Source of the DNA: Alloalcanivorax xiamenensis
GTDB taxonomy: Bacteria; Pseudomonadota; Gammaproteobacteria; Pseudomonadales; Alcanivoracaceae
DNA length: 64,000 nt
NCBI RefSeq assembly: GCF_009846745.1
Contig: NZ_AQPF01000005.1
Location: forward strand, 1-64,000
Reading direction: 5' to 3'
The notes under the pieces are model-generated. The model made no database searches. It was given only the letters and a program-made list of their open reading frames with translations, and was not told the DNA's origin. Of this stretch, positions 33,783 to 42,366 are shown piece after piece (within the stretch, counting starts at the first letter, position 1; every line of letters starts with the position of its first letter). A program made the translations under genes and the position numbers.

Positions 33783-33946
33783 GGCCTTGGAGACATAAAT
33801 TCGAAGGCAGCCACAACACCGCTGTGGGAAGCTTGCTTGCAAGCGAATCTGGAGGGACTGAAGCCCATTCGCTTGCAAGCAAGCTTCCCACAGCCGCTTC
33901 GTAGCCCCCTTCTGTGCCAGCGGTCGACGTTATTGGAGTCCAAACT
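33783..33946. repeat. composite REP-containing repeat, copy 1
   Basis: Begins ggccttggagacataaattc, contains a REP inverted pair (33821-33896) in outward orientation, and ends ccagcggtcgacgttattgg plus agtccaaac. The same order of parts occurs at 62232-62380. The outer ends form an imperfect inverted repeat (ttgga). Confidence 0.8.
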
Positions 33947-33949
33947 CGG

Positions 33950-34020
33950 AGCGAAGCGGGTCTGTACGAAGGCCTCCGTACAGACCCGTGCCCCTGATGG
34001 AGTCCCCATCCCTCTACCCG
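33950..34020. repeat. palindromic repeat around ggcctccgtacagaccc, copy 1
   Basis: Hairpin gggtctgtacg (33958-33968) / cgtacagaccc (33977-33987) followed by gtgcccctgatggag. Related sequences are at 46358-46408 (inverted) and 54081-54125. With the two preceding repeats it fills most of the 598-base gap before the acyl-CoA dehydrogenase genes. Confidence 0.75.
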
Positions 34021-34160
34021 GCAACCCCAAATCCATCACCGTCAAGACTGCCCGGTCACGATCATGACTGCGCTGCCGCCGCCTCTGGTCGAGGCAGTCA
34101 ATTGCTGAAAGGCCGTCTGCCCCATAATCGGATCATTCGATAACGACCACGGGGATTCTC

Positions 34161-35468
34161 ATGGCCAAAGATGCTATTGGCTACGCACTCACCGCCCTTA
34201 ACCGTCTGGCGTCCTCCGAACTGCTGGACCGGTTGGGCATGCGCCATACCGCCGAGCGGTTGGCCTATCGCCTGACCAAGGGCGGTTTCCAGGTACTCAC
34301 CACCTCCGCCCGCGCCTTCAAGTCCACTCGCAAAGCGGACCGGCCCGAGCGCCTGAGCGCGCCGGGCACCACCATCGACCTGTTCGATCTCAATATCACC
34401 GAAGAGCAGCAGATGATCCGCGACAGCGTGCGGGCCTTCGCCGGCGAAGTGCTGAGAGAACAGGCGGAGCAGGCCGACCATGACCAGGGCACCGCCGAGC
34501 AAGTGCTGAGCCAGGCACGGGAACTGGGACTGAATTTCTTCGCCGTCCCGGAAGCACTCGGCGGCGCCGCCAACGAGAGCACCACCGTCACCAGCATGCT
34601 GGTGGCCGAGGATCTGGGCTGGGGAGACATGGGTCAGGCGGTGGCGATTCTGGCGCCCATGGGCGTCGCCAATGCGCTGACCCGCTGGGGCACGGCCTCG
34701 CAGCAGGACAAGTACCTGGGCAGCTTCGCCGAGGAACAAGCGCCACTGGCCACCATCGCGGTAACGGAGCCCCGCCCGCTGTTCGATCCCATGCTGCTGG
34801 ACACCCACGCCACCCGCGATGGCGACGACTGGGTCATCAGCGGGGAGAAATCCCTGGTTCCGCTGGCCGCGGAAGCCGAGCTGTTTCTGGTGGCGGCGGC
34901 CACCGATGAAGGACCGGCGGTGTTCATCGTCGAAGGCGGCAGCAAAGGCCTGACCGTGGGAGAGGACCCCGCCATGGGGATTCGCGCCAGCGCCCAGCGT
35001 CCTCTGCGCCTCGATGAAGTGAGGGTCCCGGAACAGAACCGTCTGGGCGACGAGGATTTTGACTATCGCGCCTTCGTCGACCTGGGCACTCTGGCCTGGT
35101 GCGCTCTGGCGATCGGCACCGCCCAGGCGGTGCTGGATTATGTGATTCCTTACTGTAACGAACGCACCGCTTTCGGTGAACCGATCAGCCACCGCCAGGC
35201 GGTGGCTTTCATGATCGCCGACATGGCCATTGAACTGGATGCCATGCGCATGCTCACCTACCGGGCGGCGTGCCGTGCCGAACAGGGCAAACCGTTCCGC
35301 CGCGAGGCGCACCTGGCCCGTACTCTGGTCAAGGACAAAGCCATGAAAATCGGCACCGATGGCGTTCAGCTGCTCGGCGGCCACGGCTTTACCAAGGAGT
35401 ATCCGGTGGAGCGCTGGTACCGTGATTTGCGTGCCGTTGGCGTCGCCTTTGGCGGCTTGCACCTGTAA
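34161..35468 (+). CDS. acyl-CoA dehydrogenase family protein (first of pair)
   Basis: A 435-residue flavoprotein with an unusual N-terminal extension (about 1-75) before the acyl-CoA dehydrogenase core (ITEEQQMIRDSVRAFAGEVLREQAE ... RTAFGEPISHRQAVAFMIADMAIELDAMRMLTYRAACRAEQGKPFRREAHLARTLVKDKAMKIGTDGVQLLGGHGFTKEYPVERWYRDLRA). The middle-domain substrate loop is atypical (AVTEPRPLFDPMLLDTHATR instead of the usual -TEP-AGSD-), so the substrate may be unusual or the protein may need its partner. The partner gene follows after 14 bases. Confidence 0.87.
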   Translation: MAKDAIGYALTALNRLASSELLDRLGMRHTAERLAYRLTKGGFQVLTTSARAFKSTRKADRPERLSAPGTTIDLFDLNITEEQQMIRDSVRAFAGEVLREQAEQADHDQGTAEQVLSQARELGLNFFAVPEALGGAANESTTVTSMLVAEDLGWGDMGQAVAILAPMGVANALTRWGTASQQDKYLGSFAEEQAPLATIAVTEPRPLFDPMLLDTHATRDGDDWVISGEKSLVPLAAEAELFLVAAATDEGPAVFIVEGGSKGLTVGEDPAMGIRASAQRPLRLDEVRVPEQNRLGDEDFDYRAFVDLGTLAWCALAIGTAQAVLDYVIPYCNERTAFGEPISHRQAVAFMIADMAIELDAMRMLTYRAACRAEQGKPFRREAHLARTLVKDKAMKIGTDGVQLLGGHGFTKEYPVERWYRDLRAVGVAFGGLHL

Positions 35469-35482
35469 GGAGGGAAACCCAC

Positions 35483-36688
35483 ATGAATATCGAGATTCCG
35501 AAGAAGTTCAAACCGCTGATCAATAACGCCTACCAGGTGGCGCGCAGTACCCTCCGCCCGATTTCCCGCAAGTACGATCGCGGCGAACACGAGTACCCCA
35601 AGGAGCTGGATATGCTGGCCGCCGTTCTGGACGGCTTCAACGAAGGCGACCCGGCCAATTCCGCTGGTGCCGCCACCACCGGCAGCGGCAAGGTGGAGGA
35701 CGGCGGCAGTGTGAAAAACGGCGCCAACATGGGTGTTTGCCTGGGCGCCATGGAGATGTGCTATGGCGATACCGGCTTTTTGCTCGCCATGCCCCGCCAG
35801 GGGCTCGGCAACGCCGCCATCGCCGCCGTCGCCAATGACGAACAGTTGGAGCGGTTCAAGGGCAAATGGGCCGCCATGGCGATCACCGAGCCGGGCTGCG
35901 GTTCCGATTCCGCCGCCATTCGCACCACGGCGAAAAAGGACGGCGATCACTACGTTCTCAACGGCGAGAAAATCTTTGTCACTTCCGGCCAGCGCGCCGA
36001 CTGCGTGGTGGTTTGGGCGACCCTGGATCCACAGTTGGGCCGCGCCGCCATCAAGTCCTTCGTGGTGGACTGGGGCACACCGGGCATGGAACTGGCCCGC
36101 CTGGAGAAAAAGCTGGGCATCCGCGCCTCCGACACTGCCGCCATCAATTTCGTGGATTGCCGGGTGCCGGCGGAAAATCTACTTGGCAGCCCGGAGATCG
36201 ATACCAAGAAAGGTTTCGCCGGGGTGATGGAGACCTTCGACAACACCCGCCCACTGGTGGCGGCCATGGCCATCGGCTGCGCCAAGGCGTCTCTGGAACG
36301 CATCAAGGAATTGCTCGAAAAACAAATCAGCTACGACCACGGCAAACCGGTGGATAACTGCTCCGCGGTGGAAGCGGAAATCTACAGAATGGAAGCGGAT
36401 TGGGAAGCGGCATATTGGCTGGCGGTAAAGGCCGCCTGGATGGCGGACAATAAGAAGGCCAATACACTGGAGGCGTCGATCAGCAAAGCCAAGGCCGGCC
36501 GCGTCGGCAACTACATCACGCTGCGTTGCGTGGAACTGGCGGGCAGCCTGGGCTACACCGAGGATGAGCTGCTGGAAAAATGGGCCCGCGATTCTAAGAT
36601 TCTCGATATCTTCGAGGGCACCCAGCAAATCCAGCAACTGGTGATCGCCCGACGGGTGCTGGGATTGAGTTCAAAAGAGCTGAAGTGA
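35483..36688 (+). CDS. acyl-CoA dehydrogenase (second of pair)
   Basis: A 401-residue flavoprotein with a full acyl-CoA dehydrogenase core: AITEPGCGSDSAAIRTTAKKDGDHYVLNGEKIFVTSGQRAD for the FAD/substrate loop and EKWARDSKILDIFEGTQQIQQLVIARRVLG at the C-terminus, where Glu in FEGTQQ is near the usual catalytic position. GGAGG precedes the ATG. Together with the preceding gene it probably forms a heteromeric enzyme oxidising a fatty or branched acyl-CoA. The paired arrangement is seen in related hydrocarbon degraders; the substrate is unknown. Confidence 0.9.
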   Translation: MNIEIPKKFKPLINNAYQVARSTLRPISRKYDRGEHEYPKELDMLAAVLDGFNEGDPANSAGAATTGSGKVEDGGSVKNGANMGVCLGAMEMCYGDTGFLLAMPRQGLGNAAIAAVANDEQLERFKGKWAAMAITEPGCGSDSAAIRTTAKKDGDHYVLNGEKIFVTSGQRADCVVVWATLDPQLGRAAIKSFVVDWGTPGMELARLEKKLGIRASDTAAINFVDCRVPAENLLGSPEIDTKKGFAGVMETFDNTRPLVAAMAIGCAKASLERIKELLEKQISYDHGKPVDNCSAVEAEIYRMEADWEAAYWLAVKAAWMADNKKANTLEASISKAKAGRVGNYITLRCVELAGSLGYTEDELLEKWARDSKILDIFEGTQQIQQLVIARRVLGLSSKELK

Positions 36689-36727
36689 CATGTGGCGGTC
36701 CGTGGACCACTGTTTCACTGGCACGCT

Positions 36728-36796
36728 TACACGCAACACGCCGGCACGCCAACACGCCCTTCGCGGCTAAAGCGGAGCGCTAGCGTGTTGCGTGTA
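36728..36796. repeat. inverted pair of the acgcaacacgc motif
   Basis: tacacgcaacacgc (36728-36741) faces gcgtgttgcgtgta (36783-36796), with further partial units between. The motif is the heptamer that is tandemly repeated at 43231-43272. It lies between convergent acyl-CoA dehydrogenase and fadH genes. Confidence 0.7.
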
Positions 36797-36849
36797 CGCA
36801 GGCTCTCCCTCAACGGTGGGACAGCCCGGGTCCACGGACCGCGACTTTT

Positions 36850-38862
36850 TTACAACGAGGCGGCCAGTTCGGCGCCCTGGCGGATGGCTCGCTTGGCATC
36901 CAGCTCCGCCGCCAGTTGCGCGCCGCCGATCAAGTGAAGATTCTCTTCACCTTCCCGGTACAGTTCCTTCAGCGGTTCCTGGCCGGCGCACAGCACCACA
37001 TGGTCCACATCCAGTATCCGCGCTTCACCCTTCACTGTCAGATGCAGCCCCTGATCGTCCACCTTCTGATAATCACAACCCGGCAGCATTTCCACCTGAC
37101 GCTGTTTCAGTGTGGCCCGATGCACCCAGCCCGAGGTCTTGTTCAGCCCCTTGCCCACGGTGCTGTCCTTGCGCTGCAACAGGTACAGGCGCCGTTGCGG
37201 CTTCGGAGGTTCCGCTTCCACCAGGCCACCGCGCGCGTCGGAGGTGAAATCCACGCCCCACTCTTCCATCCATTCCGGCAACGGCTGATGGCCTTCACGG
37301 GGGGCTTCGGCGAGGAATTCCGCCACATCGAAGCCGATACCACCGGCACCGATGATGGCGACTTTCTCTCCCACCTGAACCTTGCCCTGCAGGACGTCCA
37401 CGTAGGATACCACCTTGGCATGATCGACCCCCGGGATTGACGGCGTACGCGGTACCACGCCCGTGGCCACGACGATTTCATCGAAGCCCTGCTGTTGCAG
37501 TTCCTCGGTGGTGACACGCCCGCCCAGACGCAGCTCCACGCCGGTCACCTCCAGACGCCGCTGAAAATAGCGCAGCGTATGGTAGAACTCTTCCTTGCCC
37601 GGGATTCGCTTGGCCATATTGAACTGGCCGCCGATGGCATCCGCCTGATCGAACAGCGTGACCCGGTGCCCCCGCTCCGCCGCCACCGTGGCGCAGGCCA
37701 GACCGGCGGGCCCGGCCCCCACCACCGCGATGCGCTTCGGGTTGGCGGTCTTCAGGTAGACCAGTTCGGTTTCATGGCAGGCGCGCGGGTTGACCAGACA
37801 GGACGCCCGTTTCAATTCGAAGGTGTGATCGAGACAGGCCTGATTACAGGCGATACAGGTGTTGATCTCATCCACCCGCCCCTGCTCGGTTTTGCGCACG
37901 AACTCCGGATCCGCCAGCATCGGCCGCGCCATCGAAACCGCATCGGCCCAGCCATTAGCCAGGATATTCTCGGCCACATCCGGGTCGTTGATACGGTTTG
38001 AGGCCACCACCGGGATCGACACCTGATCCTTGATCTGCTTGGTCACCTCCGCGAACGCGGCCCGGGGCACCGAGGTCACGATGGTCGGTACCCGCGCTTC
38101 ATGCCAGCCGATACCGGTATTGATCAACGATGCGCCGGCACCTTCCACTTCCCGCGCCAGTGCCAGCACTTCTTCCCGGGTACAACCGTCCGGCACCAGA
38201 TCGATGGCGGACAGTCGGTACATGACGATGAAGTCATCACCGCAGCGGCGCCGGGTCTCCGCCACGATTTCCACCGGGAAACGTCGGCGGTTTTCCGCCG
38301 AGCCGCCGTACTGGTCGGTGCGCTTGTTGGTGCGCGGCGCGGTGAACTGATTAATCAGATAACCTTCCGACCCCATGATCTCGACACCGTCGTAACCGGC
38401 CTGTTTGGCCAGCTCCGCGGTGCGGGCGAAGTCCTGCACGGTGCGGCGCACTTCGCGGGTGGACAGGGCCTTGGGTTTGAAGGGATTGATCGGGCTTTTG
38501 ATCGCCGACGCGGAACCGGAGAGCGGGTGGTAGCTGTAGCGGCCAGCGTGCAATACCTGCAGCACGATCTTGCCGCCCTCGCGATGCACCGCGTCGGTGA
38601 CCAGGCGATGATTGCGCACATCCAGACGGCTGTTGAAGGTACCCGCCAGTGGATAGAACCAGCCACGCCGGTTGGGATTGAAACCGCCGGTGACGATCAG
38701 ACCGACACCGCCACGGGCGCGTTCGGCGAAATACGCCGCCAGCTTTGGAAACTGCCAGAAACGGTCCTCGAGTCCGGTGTGCATGGACCCCATGATGACC
38801 CGGTTTTTCAGTTGTGTGTGCCCCAGGTCCAGGGGCGAAAGCAGTCGCGAGTAATCGCTCAT
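36850..38862 (-). CDS. fadH: 2,4-dienoyl-CoA reductase (NADPH), FadH
   Basis: A 670-residue iron-sulfur flavoprotein for beta-oxidation of unsaturated fatty acids with even-numbered double bonds. The N-terminal old-yellow-enzyme barrel (FMN) includes HAGRYSYHPLSGSASAI and QYGGSAENRRRFP. The [4Fe-4S] ligands are Cys336, Cys339, Cys343 and Cys355. A FAD/NADPH domain follows (VVGAGPAGLACATVAAERGH, then AIIGAGGIGFDVAEFL). Length equals E. coli FadH. It is divergent from a TetR gene across a palindromic operator that overlaps the predicted promoter. Confidence 0.95.
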   Translation of the reverse strand: MSDYSRLLSPLDLGHTQLKNRVIMGSMHTGLEDRFWQFPKLAAYFAERARGGVGLIVTGGFNPNRRGWFYPLAGTFNSRLDVRNHRLVTDAVHREGGKIVLQVLHAGRYSYHPLSGSASAIKSPINPFKPKALSTREVRRTVQDFARTAELAKQAGYDGVEIMGSEGYLINQFTAPRTNKRTDQYGGSAENRRRFPVEIVAETRRRCGDDFIVMYRLSAIDLVPDGCTREEVLALAREVEGAGASLINTGIGWHEARVPTIVTSVPRAAFAEVTKQIKDQVSIPVVASNRINDPDVAENILANGWADAVSMARPMLADPEFVRKTEQGRVDEINTCIACNQACLDHTFELKRASCLVNPRACHETELVYLKTANPKRIAVVGAGPAGLACATVAAERGHRVTLFDQADAIGGQFNMAKRIPGKEEFYHTLRYFQRRLEVTGVELRLGGRVTTEELQQQGFDEIVVATGVVPRTPSIPGVDHAKVVSYVDVLQGKVQVGEKVAIIGAGGIGFDVAEFLAEAPREGHQPLPEWMEEWGVDFTSDARGGLVEAEPPKPQRRLYLLQRKDSTVGKGLNKTSGWVHRATLKQRQVEMLPGCDYQKVDDQGLHLTVKGEARILDVDHVVLCAGQEPLKELYREGEENLHLIGGAQLAAELDAKRAIRQGAELAASL

Positions 38863-38904
38863 CAGGGCTCTCCAAATTGGCGGCGGCTTGATCTGGACGC
38901 CGTC

Positions 38905-38933
38905 AAGTTAGGATACTGTCTTGACACTGTCAA
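38905..38933 (-). promoter_or_regulatory. predicted fadH promoter
   Basis: On the minus strand TTGACA (38928-38933) and TAACTT (38905-38910) are separated by exactly 17 bases, about 43 bases before the fadH ATG. The -35 box lies inside the palindromic operator. Confidence 0.55.
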
Positions 38934-38935
38934 GA
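38919..38935. promoter_or_regulatory. palindromic operator between fadH and the TetR gene
   Basis: TCTTGACACTGTCAAGA is a perfect palindrome (8-base arms around one base), centred in the divergent region and ending 15 bases before the TetR ATG. It is a typical TetR-type site able to repress both genes. Confidence 0.65.
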
Positions 38936-38950
38936 TACCCGGGAGTCCCC

Positions 38951-39565
38951 ATGAGCCAAACCGCCCGCTACCACCACGGCGACCTGCATGCCACGCTGCT
39001 GCGCGAAGCCGCCGTGCTACTGCGTGAACAGGGCATCGAGGGGCTGTCACTGAGGCGTCTGGCGGAACGGGCCGGGGTCTCGCGCACCGCGCCCTATCAT
39101 CATTTCGAGGATAAGAACGCGCTGCTGTGCGCGCTGGCGGAACAGGGCTTCCGCAAGCTGGAAGCGCTGATGGAGGAAGAGGATCTGGAAACGGAACCGG
39201 TAGGCGGCCTGCGCCGCTTCGTGCACGCCTATTTGCGCTTCGCCAGCGAGGACCCGGAGCAATACGAATTAATGTTCGGCCGTACTCTGTGGAAGACCGG
39301 ACGCCCCACCGAATCGCTGACCCGGGTGGCCCATGGCTGTTTTCGCCGCTATATCGATCTGATGTACCGGCCGCCGCTGGCCACCCGCCTGCCGCCGGGC
39401 ATGGATCCGCTGCGCCTGGCCCAGGCCAGTTGGGCCACCCTGCACGGTCTGAGCCGGTTGCTGCTGGACGGCATCTATCTGAACCAGGATGACATGGAAG
39501 CGGTGAGCGACCAGGCGGTGGATCTGATGATCGCCGGCCTGCGCCTCGACGAGGACGCTACCTGA
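38951..39565 (+). CDS. TetR-family regulator divergent to fadH
   Basis: A 204-residue repressor with an N-terminal helix-turn-helix (about 10-58; LRRLAERAGVSRTAPYHHFEDKNALLCALAEQGF) and a helical ligand-binding half of the TetR_C_33/WHG type (YLRFASEDPEQYELMFG). The ATG at 38951 starts just after the operator; the longer frame uses a TTG within it and was rejected. Probable function: controls fadH and itself in response to an acyl-CoA or fatty acid (inferred from context). The 3' end overlaps the convergent kinase gene by 8 bases. Confidence 0.9.
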   Translation: MSQTARYHHGDLHATLLREAAVLLREQGIEGLSLRRLAERAGVSRTAPYHHFEDKNALLCALAEQGFRKLEALMEEEDLETEPVGGLRRFVHAYLRFASEDPEQYELMFGRTLWKTGRPTESLTRVAHGCFRRYIDLMYRPPLATRLPPGMDPLRLAQASWATLHGLSRLLLDGIYLNQDDMEAVSDQAVDLMIAGLRLDEDAT

Positions 39566-40874
39566 GCGGCCAGCACACACGGGCGATCAGACCGCCAAGC
39601 GCCGCGCTGTGCCCCAGAGTCAGTTCTCCACCATAGGCCTCGGCGGTGTCGCTGACGATGGCCAGCCCGAGACCGTGACCGGCCACGCGCTGATCGAGAC
39701 GCTCGCCTCTACGAATCACCTGATCACGGCGCCCCGGTTCAATGCCGGGGCCGTCGTCCTCGACACTCAGCCACAGTGCGTCCGGCTCCCGCCACAAGCG
39801 TACCAACACCCGCCCTCGGGCCCACTTGCAGGCGTTGTCCATCAGGTTGCCCAGCACTTCCAGCATGTCATCCCGCTCCACCGGCTGCGGTGGTAGCTCG
39901 GTGCCGATCAGTTCGATGCGGCAACGATCGCCGTAAACCTGGATCATGGTATCCCGCAGCGCCACCAGGTCCTGATCCGGGTGAAACAGAGTGCCGGGGG
40001 TGGCGCCGGCGGCCACCCTGGCCCGGTTCAGCGCCCGGCGCACGGTGTCCTCCACCTGGGCCAGTTGCTCGTCCAGCAAGCGGTACAGATCCGGATGGTC
40101 ACGCAGCAGGTTGGCGTCGCAGCGGTTACGCAGCACCGCCAGAGGCGTTTTCAATGCGTGTCCGAGATCACCAATGGCGTGCCGGGAACGGCGCAACTGC
40201 TGGTCGGTGTGGCCCAACAGTCGGTTCACCTCCTGCACCAGCGGCCGTAATTCGGTGGGTACGTCGCAATCCAGCTCGGTGCGTTCCCCGTCGCCTAACT
40301 GCTCGATCTGGCGGCGGGCCTCATTGAGGGGCCGCAGTCCCCGGCGGATCAACCAAAGCTGCGCCGCCGCCAAGCCGGACAGGATCAATACCCATGCCAG
40401 CAGGCTCACCGAGCGGGTATTGCGGAAATTTTCAAGCTGCGGGGTGTAATCCTGGGCCACCACGATGGCCAGTTTGCGGCCATGAATCTCGTAGTCGCCG
40501 CGATAGCGCAGCAACTGCTGACCATCCGGACCCGGCACCAGTTCGTTGTCGAGGCCGAGACTTTCAGTGTCCGCCATGCGCTGATCCCACAGCGACCGCG
40601 AACGCCAGATGTGGTCATCAAAAGACACGGTGAAATAGCGGCCGGAAAACGGCTGGCGATAGGCCGGGTCCAACATCGGCTGCTCCAACTGCAGCCCGGA
40701 AGGCCCTTGGGAAATCGCGGCCAGCACACTGACCGCTTCATCGCGCAAACTGGCGGTCATCACTTGCCGTTGGCGTTGGTCCAGCCACCATAGCGCGCCC
40801 TGCCCCACCAGAATGCCGGCCAGCAACAGGCTAACGAACAAACTGACGCCGAGGCGGCCGGCAATGGAGGTCAC
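39558..40874 (-). CDS. sensor histidine kinase (PhoQ/QseC-like)
   Basis: A 438-residue membrane kinase. Membrane segments are at about 8-30 and 155-176. The periplasmic sensor between them has a PhoQ-like or PmrB-like pattern (FSGRYFTVSFDDHIWRSRSLWD). A HAMP region follows, then a HisKA box with His239 in GDLGHALKTPL, and HATPase motifs NLMDNACKWA, EDDGPGIEP and GHGLGLAIVSD. The start overlaps the regulator's stop by 4 bases. It is last in the operon PepSY-PepSY-regulator-kinase. Confidence 0.92.
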   Translation of the reverse strand: MTSIAGRLGVSLFVSLLLAGILVGQGALWWLDQRQRQVMTASLRDEAVSVLAAISQGPSGLQLEQPMLDPAYRQPFSGRYFTVSFDDHIWRSRSLWDQRMADTESLGLDNELVPGPDGQQLLRYRGDYEIHGRKLAIVVAQDYTPQLENFRNTRSVSLLAWVLILSGLAAAQLWLIRRGLRPLNEARRQIEQLGDGERTELDCDVPTELRPLVQEVNRLLGHTDQQLRRSRHAIGDLGHALKTPLAVLRNRCDANLLRDHPDLYRLLDEQLAQVEDTVRRALNRARVAAGATPGTLFHPDQDLVALRDTMIQVYGDRCRIELIGTELPPQPVERDDMLEVLGNLMDNACKWARGRVLVRLWREPDALWLSVEDDGPGIEPGRRDQVIRRGERLDQRVAGHGLGLAIVSDTAEAYGGELTLGHSAALGGLIARVCWPLR

Positions 40875-41539
40875 CGGTGCAATCCCGTGAACACATACCC
40901 CTGCCCGCGCCGGGTCTGGATCACCGGAGCTCCCAGCTTGCGCCGGACCCGGTTGATATGAACCTCCAGCACGTTGCTGTCCCGTTCGCTCTCGCCGTCA
41001 TAGAGATGGTCGGCCAATTGCATCCGCGACAGCAGTTTGCCGGCGTTCAGCATGAAATAACGCAGCAGCCGGAATTCCGCACCGGTCAGTGCTATTTCCC
41101 TGCCCTCCAGCACGGCGCTTTGCCGCTCCTCGTCCAGTTCCACGCCACCCACGTTCAGGCAGGTCTGGTTGGCGTTGCCATGACTGCGGCGCAGCACCGC
41201 CTGCACTCGCAGCAGCAGCTCCTCGGGATGAAACGGCTTGGTCAGATAATCATCGGCGCCGGCGCGCAGACCGTCCACCCGCTCCGCCCAGCTGTCGCGT
41301 GCGGTGAGGATCAGCACCGGCACCGTGACGCCTTCCTGGCGCCATTGTTTCAACACGTCCAGGCCGCCCAGGCCGGGCAGTCCCAGATCCAGAATCACCA
41401 GGTCATAAGGGTCATCGTGCACGCGCACCAGCGCATCGCGGCCATCCGCCAGCCAATCCACCGCGTAACCGTGATCACGCAATAACGGGTTGAGCTGGTC
41501 GGCCAGGGCCACGTTGTCTTCCACCAAAAGCAGGCGCAT
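40871..41539 (-). CDS. OmpR-family response regulator (PhoP/QseB-like)
   Basis: A 222-residue regulator. The receiver has E7-D8 and phospho-acceptor Asp51 (DLVILDLGLPGLGG), with Lys in YLTKPFHPEELLLRV. The C-terminal winged helix is LTGAEFRLLRYFMLNAGKLLSRMQLADHLYDGESERDSNVLEVHINRVRRKLG, typical of the QseB/PmrA/PhoP branch. Direct repeats CTTAAC upstream of the operon suggest autoregulation. Confidence 0.93.
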   Translation of the reverse strand: MRLLLVEDNVALADQLNPLLRDHGYAVDWLADGRDALVRVHDDPYDLVILDLGLPGLGGLDVLKQWRQEGVTVPVLILTARDSWAERVDGLRAGADDYLTKPFHPEELLLRVQAVLRRSHGNANQTCLNVGGVELDEERQSAVLEGREIALTGAEFRLLRYFMLNAGKLLSRMQLADHLYDGESERDSNVLEVHINRVRRKLGAPVIQTRRGQGYVFTGLHR

Positions 41540-41847
41540 CAGTCGTCCACGTCATCCTTGAGAATGTTGCCGGTACGGGCGTCGAGTTCCAGTTCGCGTA
41601 CCACACCATCCGGGGTCAGCAACTCGATCTCGTAAATCAGGTGGCCATCCTCGCGCTCCAGTTCCGCCTCCAGCAATTGTCCGCCGGGGTACTGGCGCAA
41701 CGCTTCGGCCAGAATCCGTTCAAACGGCTGGATGCGGCCCTCTTGCCTCAGGCGCAAGGCTTCATCGTGCCCCACATCCAACGCCGGCACCGAACCGCTC
41801 AAGACCAGCAGGGCGGCGGTTGCCGCCCCGCGGAGGGGTAAAGACAT
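41539..41847 (-). CDS. PepSY-domain periplasmic protein (second of pair)
   Basis: A 102-residue exported protein: signal peptide about residues 1-22, then one PepSY domain (DEALRLRQEGRIQPFERILAEALRQYPGGQLLEAELEREDGHLIYEIELLTPDGVVRELELDARTGNIL). Its ends overlap or abut both neighbours, so translation is coupled with the response regulator. In this arrangement PepSY proteins are thought to sense or tune the kinase or a protease at the envelope; no direct evidence is visible. Confidence 0.88.
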   Translation of the reverse strand: MSLPLRGAATAALLVLSGSVPALDVGHDEALRLRQEGRIQPFERILAEALRQYPGGQLLEAELEREDGHLIYEIELLTPDGVVRELELDARTGNILKDDVDD

Positions 41848-42161
41848 CAGTCGTCCCGTTCGTTACGAATCACTTCACCGTTGGCGGCGTTCAGTTCAAC
41901 GTCCCACTGTACGTTGTCCTGATCACGCAGCTCCACTTTGTAGACATAGCCGCCAAACTCTTTTTCCAGCTCGGTTTCCTCGATCTTGGCGTTGGGATGC
42001 TGGGCCTGGGCGGCTTTGTTCAGTTCCTCGAAGGACTTCACTTTGCCTTCCTGAACCAGTTTCATCGCCTGGTCGGGGCCCACGTCGTCGGCATGGGCGC
42101 CGGCGGTCAGAGTGGCGGTACCGAGAAACAGGGCGGTCAGAATCGCTTTCTTGGCTTGCAT
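41847..42161 (-). CDS. PepSY-domain periplasmic protein (first of pair)
   Basis: A 104-residue paralogue of the next gene, with a signal peptide ending ...GAHADD and a single PepSY domain (QAMKLVQEGKVKSFEELNKAAQAQHPNAKIEETELEKEFGGYVYKVELRDQDNVQWDVELNAANGEVIRNERDD). AAGGAG precedes the ATG. As first gene it defines the operon start. The duplication of PepSY genes is characteristic of Pseudomonas-like PepSY/regulator/kinase operons. Confidence 0.88.
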   Translation of the reverse strand: MQAKKAILTALFLGTATLTAGAHADDVGPDQAMKLVQEGKVKSFEELNKAAQAQHPNAKIEETELEKEFGGYVYKVELRDQDNVQWDVELNAANGEVIRNERDD

Positions 42162-42219
42162 GGGTTATCTCCTTTGAGTCACTTCCGTTGGGGTACGGGA
42201 ATCACTTTATTCACCACCG

Positions 42220-42258
42220 CTTAACCTTCCCTGAATGGAATCTTAACCCTTTATTAAC
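42220..42258 (-). promoter_or_regulatory. direct-repeat regulator sites before the PepSY operon
   Basis: CTTAACC occurs at 42220-42226 and 42242-42248, and ATTAAC at 42253-42258. The spacings are 22 and 11 bases (whole helical turns), with CTTAAC-N5-ATTAAC matching the PmrA/QseB-type tandem half-site layout. It lies 60-97 bases upstream of the first ATG. Confidence 0.5.
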
Positions 42259-42366
42259 ACCGTCAACCCCCTTTACCCTCTTGCAATATCCGCCGCATCC
42301 GGTCACTTTGAGCCTTTTCCGGCAGCCATGCCGCTGTCCAGACCGTCAAAGAACAAGAGCGATTCC

